Assembly: GCA_030630015.1 (NCBI GenBank) | Contig: DAOVNV010000065.1 | Span: 1-10,942 of the forward strand | Origin: Desulfuromonadales bacterium | Lineage (GTDB): Bacteria; Desulfobacterota; Desulfuromonadia; Desulfuromonadales; BM103 | Direction: 5' to 3' | DNA: 10,942 nt | Notes under the pieces: model-generated | The model's database searches: none | Told to the model about the DNA's origin: nothing | The model's input: only the letters and a program-made list of their open reading frames with translations | Shown: piece by piece, positions 6,357 through 10,942 of the stretch | Layout: every line of letters begins with the position of its first letter | Numbering within the stretch: the first letter of the stretch is position 1 | Position numbers and translations under genes: made by a program

Positions 6357-8204
6357 TTATGAATGGTGAATTTCGGTTATGAGATCGACCGCAAGTTCGA
6401 CCTTGCCGAAAGGCGGCATCAGGTAATAGCCGCCGAAATCGAGATCACGGGCTTTGGCGATCAGTTCCTTGGCAATGCTCATGCCGGTGGTGACGCCCTC
6501 CTCTCCGGAGGTGCCGTGCATGCGGGCGAGGATCGATTCCGGCAGAAGGATGCCGGGGACCTCGTTGTGCAGGAACAGAGCATTGCGCTCACTGACCAGC
6601 GGCATGACTCCTACGAATACGGGCAGGTCGAGGGGGCGCGTCGCGGCGGCAAGCCGTTCCAGGACCGACAGATCGTAGACTGGCTGGGTCTGAATGAAGC
6701 GGGCCCCGGCAGCTATTTTCTTTTCCAGTTTCTGCAACTGTCCGGTCAGGTCCGCGGCATTCGGGTTGAATGCCGCACCGAGCAGAAAGTCGGTCTGGCC
6801 GTTGAGCTCAGCGCCGAATATGTTCGTGCCCTGGTTCATCGCGTGCATCAGCTTGAGCAGGCCGATGGAATTGACGTCGAAGACATTGGTCGCACCGGTC
6901 TCGCCGCTGACGGCCACAGGATCGCCGGTCACGGCAAGGATGCTGCGCAGGCCGAGCAGGTGCGCACCCATCAACTCCGAGTGCAGGCTTAGTAGATTGC
7001 GGTCGCGGCCGGTGACATGGGCGATGACTTCGATGCCGGTCTCTGCCTGGATCTGGCTGGCCAGGGCCAGATTGCCCATGCGGATCCGCCCCAGGGGGTT
7101 CTCGGCCAGGTTGATGGCATCCACCCCGGTCTGCGCCAGGATTCTCGCCTGCCTGATTGTGGCGGAAACATCCAGGCCACGGGGGGGCGGCAGTTCAACG
7201 GTGATGAGCGGCCGTTTGCCCCAATCGTCGAGAAAGTGCCGATGCCCGCCGGGGGGGCGTGTGGGTTGCTGCCGAATGTCTGATTTCGGAGGTGGAGGAC
7301 TTTTCTGCCGGAGGCCTGGTCGGCGATCGACCAGGGCCCTGGCCAGGGCATCGATGTGCTCCGGCGTGGTGCCGCAGCATCCGCCGACCAGGCTGGCTCC
7401 GGCGTCGACCATCTCCCGACCCAGTTCGGCAAAATAATCCGGGGTGGCCAGGTAGATGTGGCGGCCGTCAATGTACTGCGGGAACCCCGAGTTTGGGAAA
7501 GCCGACAGCGGGCAGGAGGTTGCCGTCGCCAGACTCTGCAGAACCTGGAGCAGTTCCCTGGGGCCGGCGCCGCAGTTGGCGCCAATCGCCGCCGGAGCCA
7601 TGGTTTGCAGTCGTTGCGCGGCTTCTGCGGCAGACAGACCGTCGCCAGTAAAGCCACCCTCGGCAAAGGCGAGTTGGGCAATCGCCGGCAGGCCCAGCTG
7701 ATTGGCTACGTCCAGCGCCAAAAGCAGATCGTCGGTCTTGCCGAAAGTTTCGAGCAGGAAGCAATCGACCCCGCCTTCGGCCAGGGCGGTCATCTGCTCG
7801 AGAAAAGCAGCTTGCTTGATGCCGGCAGACTGCTCAGCATTATGGCCGCGGGGCTGGAGCAGCGGCCCGACCGAGCCGGCAACCCAGCCGTTCTGGCCTG
7901 CTGCAGAACGGGCCAGTTTGGCACCGGCCAGGTTGATCTCGCGGCACTTGTGCGCCAGTCCGAAGGTGTCCAGGCGCAGGGCGTTGGCGCCGAAGGTGTT
8001 GGTTTCGAGTAGTTCCGCTCCCGCCGATGCATAGTCGGCATGCACCTGCGTGACCATGTCCGACTGGATCAGGTTCAGATATTCGAACACCGCATCGAGC
8101 GGCGCACCGCGATGGTAGAGCTGGGTGCCCATGGCGCCGTCGCCGATGACGACTGGCCCGTGGCAGAGGCGCTCAAGCAGTTCCTGTTGTCTGGAGGATG
8201 TCAT
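6357..8204 (-). CDS. Bifunctional homocysteine S-methyltransferase / 5,10-methylenetetrahydrofolate reductase
   Basis: A 615-residue two-domain enzyme of the YitJ type. Residues about 10-290 are the zinc-dependent homocysteine methyltransferase domain: GDGAMGTQL at 21-29, TNTFGAN at 68-74, and zinc cysteines C211 (GANCGAG) and C276/C277 (GGCCGTTPEHID). Residues about 330-612 are the MetF-like barrel, which reduces methylene-THF to methyl-THF: VELPPPRG with the acidic E337, AVTGDP at 424-429, FIQTQPVYD from 503. A proline- and basic-rich linker (about 298-325) joins them. The cytosolic enzyme would make methyl-THF and methylate homocysteine to methionine; the natural methyl donor of the first domain in such fusions is not settled. 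Length fits the family (about 610-620). The ATG is 48 bases after the Nudix gene and has no strong ribosome site, so translation may depend on the operon message. No cobalamin-binding domain is present, unlike full-length MetH. Confidence 0.93.
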   Translation of the reverse strand: MTSSRQQELLERLCHGPVVIGDGAMGTQLYHRGAPLDAVFEYLNLIQSDMVTQVHADYASAGAELLETNTFGANALRLDTFGLAHKCREINLAGAKLARSAAGQNGWVAGSVGPLLQPRGHNAEQSAGIKQAAFLEQMTALAEGGVDCFLLETFGKTDDLLLALDVANQLGLPAIAQLAFAEGGFTGDGLSAAEAAQRLQTMAPAAIGANCGAGPRELLQVLQSLATATSCPLSAFPNSGFPQYIDGRHIYLATPDYFAELGREMVDAGASLVGGCCGTTPEHIDALARALVDRRPGLRQKSPPPPKSDIRQQPTRPPGGHRHFLDDWGKRPLITVELPPPRGLDVSATIRQARILAQTGVDAINLAENPLGRIRMGNLALASQIQAETGIEVIAHVTGRDRNLLSLHSELMGAHLLGLRSILAVTGDPVAVSGETGATNVFDVNSIGLLKLMHAMNQGTNIFGAELNGQTDFLLGAAFNPNAADLTGQLQKLEKKIAAGARFIQTQPVYDLSVLERLAAATRPLDLPVFVGVMPLVSERNALFLHNEVPGILLPESILARMHGTSGEEGVTTGMSIAKELIAKARDLDFGGYYLMPPFGKVELAVDLITEIHHS

Positions 8205-8252
8205 GAAGTTCGACCGTAATGCGTTGAGAAGAAATCAGGCTTGATGCCCATT

Positions 8253-8846
8253 TTACAGATTTACGGACAGAGAGCAATCGATTGCTGCCGGCGAAGTAAT
8301 TGTCAGGAACTGGCGGAGCATGGCTGCGGTCAGGCCCCAGATGACATGATCTTCGTATCGGTAGAAATCAACCGGGTGGACGCGCCCCTGATGGGTCCAG
8401 TCCTCCACATGGTGGACTGCGGGGTCGCGGAAATGCTCAATCGGGGCCTCGAATACCGAGGCAATTTCAGACGGCTCCACCTGCAGATCCAGAGGTGCCG
8501 GGATAATGCCCACGAAAGGCACCACGTGGTAGCCATGGATGGAGTAGAAATCGTCCAGCCGACCAAGAACCTGCACGCTGTGCGCGGGGATGCCGAGCTC
8601 CTCCTCGGTTTCACGACAGGCGGTAGCCATCAGATCGGCATCGGAGGCATCGTTGGCGCCGCCCGGAAATGAAATTTCCCCGGAGTGATGTTCCAAGTCA
8701 TCGGTGCGGACGGTGAACAGCAGGGAGTCCTGGCCGTCCCTGGAGAAGAGCGGCAGCAGGACCGCCGCCGGTCGCAGGTTGTCTGCGGGAATGGTCTGGC
8801 GCGGATAGTCTCTGAGGCGTTCAGCCAGCCAGCCGTAATCGAGCAT
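8253..8846 (-). CDS. CoA pyrophosphatase-type Nudix hydrolase
   Basis: A 197-residue Nudix protein of the NudL/CoAse group, which cleaves CoA or related dinucleotides to 3',5'-ADP and 4'-phosphopantetheine with a divalent metal. The CoAse signature LLFTVRTDDLEHHSGEISFP at 42-61 (T-x-R, then H-x-G, then FPGG) lies directly before the Nudix box: GG at 62-63, then RETEEELGI at 78-86 with metal-binding E81, E82 and E83 region. The spacing between GG and RE is one longer than the classic Nudix consensus, as is usual for this group. The start ATG overlaps the rpe stop by one base (TGATG) and has no ribosome site of its own, pointing to translational coupling to rpe. Substrate is assigned by family; other nucleoside diphosphate derivatives remain possible. 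Confidence 0.88.
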   Translation of the reverse strand: MLDYGWLAERLRDYPRQTIPADNLRPAAVLLPLFSRDGQDSLLFTVRTDDLEHHSGEISFPGGANDASDADLMATACRETEEELGIPAHSVQVLGRLDDFYSIHGYHVVPFVGIIPAPLDLQVEPSEIASVFEAPIEHFRDPAVHHVEDWTHQGRVHPVDFYRYEDHVIWGLTAAMLRQFLTITSPAAIDCSLSVNL

Positions 8847-9511
8847 CAGGCGGTTACGCTGACAGCGGCTTGGCGCAGGGCGGCGATGGTGGCCCGATAG
8901 TCACCGGTTCCAAATACGGCACTGCCGGCAACGAAAACATCGGCGCCGGCGGCCGTAATCTGGGCGATATTGTCGACCTTGACGCCGCCGTCCACCTCGA
9001 GTTCCACGTCCAGACCGCGCCGGTCGATCACCGTGCGCAAGGCGTGGATCTTGTCGAGCGCCGAGGGGATGAAGGCTTGCCCGCCGAAGCCGGGATTCAC
9101 CGACATGACCAGCACCAGGTCGAGATCGTCAATGATCACATCGAGGGTATCCATCGGGGTCGCCGGGTTGAGGGAGACCCCGGCTTTCTTGCCGAGGCTG
9201 TGGATCAGCTGCACGGTGCGGTGCAGGTGCGGCACAGCTTCCTGGTGGACGGTGATGATGTCGGCCCCGGCTTTGGCAAATTCCGGAATATAGAGGTCCG
9301 GGTTCTCGATCATCAGGTGAACGTCGAGCGGCTTGTCCGTCACCTTGCGCAGCGCATCGACCACCAGCGGGCCGATGGTGATGTTCGGGACGAAATGCCC
9401 GTCCATGACATCGATATGAATATAGTCGGCGCCGGCCTGGTCAACGGCAGCAATTTCGTCGCCGAGGCGGGCGAAGTCAGCGGAGAGGATCGAAGGGGCG
9501 ATTTTGATCAT
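8846..9511 (-). CDS. rpe: Ribulose-phosphate 3-epimerase
   Basis: A 221-residue TIM-barrel enzyme that interconverts D-ribulose 5-phosphate and D-xylulose 5-phosphate in the pentose phosphate pathway. Nearly all hallmarks are visible: IAPSILSADF at 4-13 with the substrate serine, HIDVMDGHFVPN at 32-43 with metal ligands H32 and D34, DVHLMI with H65, MSVNPGFGGQ at 136-145 binding phosphate, and EVDGG with the catalytic D174. Length is standard. The ATG at 9511 has AGGAG nine bases upstream; a longer in-frame ATG at 9589 would add 26 residues unlike the family and lies upstream of the likely promoter. First gene of the four-gene minus-strand operon and divergent from the SpoIIM-like gene. In Geobacter relatives rpe usually sits next to rsmB, whose tail is found 1.3 kb upstream here. 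Confidence 0.96.
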   Translation of the reverse strand: MIKIAPSILSADFARLGDEIAAVDQAGADYIHIDVMDGHFVPNITIGPLVVDALRKVTDKPLDVHLMIENPDLYIPEFAKAGADIITVHQEAVPHLHRTVQLIHSLGKKAGVSLNPATPMDTLDVIIDDLDLVLVMSVNPGFGGQAFIPSALDKIHALRTVIDRRGLDVELEVDGGVKVDNIAQITAAGADVFVAGSAVFGTGDYRATIAALRQAAVSVTA

Positions 9512-9551
9512 AGGATAAGGCTCCTGTTGAAGTGTTCCTGCACAGGATACC

Positions 9552-9613
9552 ATTTTAACAATTTGTAATCCATAAGTGCCTCTTGGCAAAAAAGGGATGT
9601 TATGCTTACAAAT
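9552..9613. promoter_or_regulatory. Symmetric divergent promoter region between rpe and the SpoIIM-like gene
   Basis: The heptamer TTGGCAA at 9583-9589 reads as a -35-like box on both strands. On the plus strand TTGGCA is followed after 18 bases by TACAAA (9607-9612). On the minus strand TTGCCA is followed after 16 bases by TACAAA (plus 9562-9567). Both -10-like boxes lie in a perfect inverted octamer, ATTTGTAA at 9561-9568 and TTACAAAT at 9606-9613, centred close to the shared -35 element. A better-matching -10 for rpe alone is TAAAAT (plus 9552-9557), but it has no good -35. Promoter assignment is a prediction; the symmetry itself is visible. Confidence 0.45.
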
Positions 9614-9680
9614 AATAACGCCCCTTGGCGAGAATGCCGGCTTTGGGCTCGCCGTGAACGGAACCTGTTGGGTGAGTGGA

Positions 9681-10466
9681 ATGAAGCGACCGTCGTATTA
9701 CCTGATCATTTTTCGGGGCTGGCGATATCTCATGGCCCGCCTGCTCCTCTCAGCCGTACTGAGTTACGTCCTGATCCTGTGGCTGACCGAGATAGGTGTG
9801 CTCAGCCCGGCCCGAACCCCGGAGACAACGACGGCAGGCATAAGGTATGTCGGTCGCCCGCTGCTTGAGTATGGCATGCGCCTGGGCATCGACGAGGCCC
9901 TGATTATCTTTCTGTCCAACTCCCTGGTTGCCATGTTGATTGTCTCGGCCCTGTCGCTGACCGCGCATGGTGTCCCCGGCAAACTGTCCGCCCGTTTCCC
10001 ATTTTTTGTAAAAGCGACCTGGAAACGCCCACATGCGGATGTCCTGCGGTTGCTGCCGGGGTGCCGGGACATCTCCGATCCGCGGTTGCGCCTGACCTAC
10101 TTCTGCCTGTTCGTGACCCCGATGCTGAGCATGATCTTTTTCGGCGTGATGATCGGCAGCGTGCTTGCCTCCGGCCAGTATGTTTTCGGTTCGCTGGTGG
10201 CGGTCCTGGCATTGATCGTTCCGCATGGCGTTTTCGAGGTTCCCATGATCGTTCTGGCTGCGGCGATCCCTTTTTCCGGCTATCTGCTGGTGCAGAAGGG
10301 GGTGGCCTCCGGGCGTCCTAACGGCGTGATCCGCGAGATAAACCGGTTCAAATCCTCATTCCAGCTACAGGTCTGCCTGCTGGTGGTCTTTTCTTTCCTC
10401 TGGGTCTCCGCAGTGGTTGAATCGATCTTCACGCAGCAGGTTGCAAACTGGCTTGCACACTTGTAG
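9681..10466 (+). CDS. SpoIIM / DUF95 family integral membrane protein
   Basis: A 261-residue membrane protein with about five to six hydrophobic segments: roughly residues 17-36, 72-95, 139-162, 168-203 (probably two, joined by a re-entrant turn) and 229-250. The motif PHGVFEVP at 181-188, a His and Glu within a membrane segment, is the hallmark of the SpoIIM/DUF95 family, and IIFLSNSLVAMLIVSAL at 75-91 fits the family's other conserved helix. In Bacillus, SpoIIM belongs to the DMP peptidoglycan-remodelling complex of sporulation; in Gram-negative bacteria the family's role is unknown, so no sporulation function is implied. Start: ATG at 9681 has GGTGA five bases upstream and begins MKRPSYY; an in-frame ATG at 9576 would add 35 residues and start upstream of the predicted promoter boxes. 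Single gene, divergent from rpe and convergent with the AEC remnant. Confidence 0.72.
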   Translation: MKRPSYYLIIFRGWRYLMARLLLSAVLSYVLILWLTEIGVLSPARTPETTTAGIRYVGRPLLEYGMRLGIDEALIIFLSNSLVAMLIVSALSLTAHGVPGKLSARFPFFVKATWKRPHADVLRLLPGCRDISDPRLRLTYFCLFVTPMLSMIFFGVMIGSVLASGQYVFGSLVAVLALIVPHGVFEVPMIVLAAAIPFSGYLLVQKGVASGRPNGVIREINRFKSSFQLQVCLLVVFSFLWVSAVVESIFTQQVANWLAHL

Positions 10467-10562
10467 CCTGGATGCCGGGGGTCCTGGAACCGGCACCTCC
10501 AAGGCGCTGACCTCAACGAGGGGCTCTTCCCTGCCAGCCCGATCCCCTGACCCAACCCCCAC
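10467..10562. other. Intergenic gap between convergent genes with a small hairpin
   Basis: Seven bases after the SpoIIM-like stop, TGCCGG (10473-10478) and CCGGCA (10490-10495) form a perfect six-base stem with an 11-base loop. No T-run follows on either strand, so it is a poor intrinsic terminator. The rest of the gap is C-rich with no coding pattern that I recognise. Confidence 0.3.
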
Positions 10563-10840
10563 CTAAATCAACTGAAAGCTGCGCAGCAGAAAAATTCCCA
10601 GGCTTGTCGAGAAAATGGAGCCGAGCGAAGTGGCGGCAATAGTGGCGGCAGCGAGATGGTGGTTGCCACCAGTTTGACGAACAGCAGGCAGGGCAGAGTG
10701 ACCTTGAAAACCAGATCGGAGCCGATCCTGGTGGATTCGTCGGTCGTCACCCAGTCGATGCGCTTGAACAGGATGCCCAGACCGAGAATGCAGAACACGG
10801 GGGTGGTAATAAAGACGGCGAAATAGAGATCGGTAAACAT
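10563..10840 (-). pseudogene. AEC (auxin efflux carrier) family permease remnant, middle deleted and frameshifted
   Basis: From ATG at 10840 the first 60 codons encode MFTDLYFAVFITTPVFCILG, then LFKRIDW and FKVTLPCLLFVKLVAT, matching the N-terminus of AEC permeases (first helix, LLKR loop, NxALPALLF-like second helix). After about 10660 the frame becomes proline-rich nonsense and stops at 10568. In another frame from about 10660 the DNA encodes HHLAAATIAATSLGSIFSTS followed by LGIFLLRSFQLI and TAG at 10563, which fits the last helix of the same family (ATIxxSTLxSxxTLxLLL pattern). Intact AEC permeases have about 300 residues; some 200 are absent, so an internal deletion with a frame change joins the two ends. 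A weak AAGG ribosome site precedes the ATG, 16 bases after the rsmB stop. The N-terminal match is clear; the C-terminal match is shorter but fits in both position and content. A non-functional product is expected. Confidence 0.68.
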
Positions 10841-10856
10841 GACTGGGCCTTGACGG

Positions 10857-10942
10857 TCAGGCGTCTCGCCTGAACCCGGCAGCAAAAAAACCGTCCATGC
10901 CGTGACGGTGTGGCCAGGTGTGCAGCATGCCGGCATGGTCCA
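10857..10942 (-). CDS. rsmB: 16S rRNA m5C967 methyltransferase RsmB, C-terminal 27 codons only
   Basis: The minus strand enters the window in frame with DHAGMLHTWPHRHGMDGFFA followed by AGFRRDA and TGA at 10857-10859. The string TWPHRHGMDGFFAA is the characteristic end of RsmB (Fmu/Sun), the SAM-dependent enzyme methylating C967 of 16S rRNA, where an HRHGxDGFF segment closes the Rossmann methyltransferase domain. Only this tail is present; the NOL1/NOP2/Sun catalytic cysteines lie outside the window. Related m5C methyltransferases share the motif, but RsmB beside rpe is the usual arrangement in Geobacter-type genomes, which supports this choice. The next start, of the AEC remnant, follows the stop after 16 bases. 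Confidence 0.77.
   Translation of the reverse strand, partial: DHAGMLHTWPHRHGMDGFFAAGFRRDA

Noticed and set aside
9584..9606. Possible sigma54 promoter (TGGCA ... TATGCT)
   Set aside because: The GG and GC dinucleotides are separated by 17 bases; sigma54 promoters need about 10.
9750..10226. 158-codon minus-strand frame opposite the SpoIIM-like gene
   Set aside because: It is rich in Q, H, G and D with no hydrophobic core, typical of the complement of a membrane-protein gene.

Overview
The window looks like a chromosomal segment of a Desulfuromonadales-type deltaproteobacterium (Geobacter, Pelobacter or Desulfuromonas relatives). The main reason is an sfrB-sfrA pair encoding the soluble NADPH-dependent oxidoreductase first described as an Fe(III) reductase in Geobacter sulfurreducens. 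An rsmB tail near rpe, a combined homocysteine methyltransferase/methylene-THF reductase and moderately high GC fit the same group. The placement is inferred from gene content only.

Left part (1-1056): a DUF134 (UPF0251) helix-turn-helix protein on the minus strand runs off the left edge. It has a near-consensus sigma70 promoter flanked by inverted repeats. About 800 bases with no intact gene follow. They hold two decayed plus-strand genes: the C-terminal end of a REP-associated (IS200-like, Y1) transposase, and the last membrane segments of a probable DMT/EamA permease.

Middle (1002-5868): sfrB and sfrA lie on the minus strand 38 bases apart and end at a strong intrinsic terminator. SfrB joins a NuoF-like iron-sulfur domain to a GltD-like FAD/NADPH oxidoreductase. 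SfrA is a NuoG-like chain of one 2Fe-2S and several 4Fe-4S sites on a molybdopterin-type fold. Together they would move electrons between NADPH and an acceptor in the cytoplasm. The sfrB leader carries several perfect inverted repeats.

Right-middle (5869-9511): a tight minus-strand operon reads rpe, CoA-pyrophosphatase-type Nudix hydrolase, bifunctional homocysteine S-methyltransferase/methylene-THF reductase, small lipoprotein. It joins pentose-phosphate carbon flow, nucleotide clean-up and methionine/one-carbon metabolism. Overlapping or closely spaced ends suggest co-transcription.

Right end (9512-10942): a SpoIIM (DUF95) family membrane protein is divergent from rpe, across a short region in which two candidate promoters share one -35 element. 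Next is an AEC (auxin efflux carrier) permease reduced to its N- and C-terminal ends, and then the last 27 codons of rsmB at the edge. I see no CRISPR array, tRNA, rRNA or intact mobile element. The most unusual things are the two transporter genes that appear to have lost their middles, the altered cysteine set in SfrB, and the symmetric regulatory regions upstream of DUF134 and rpe.
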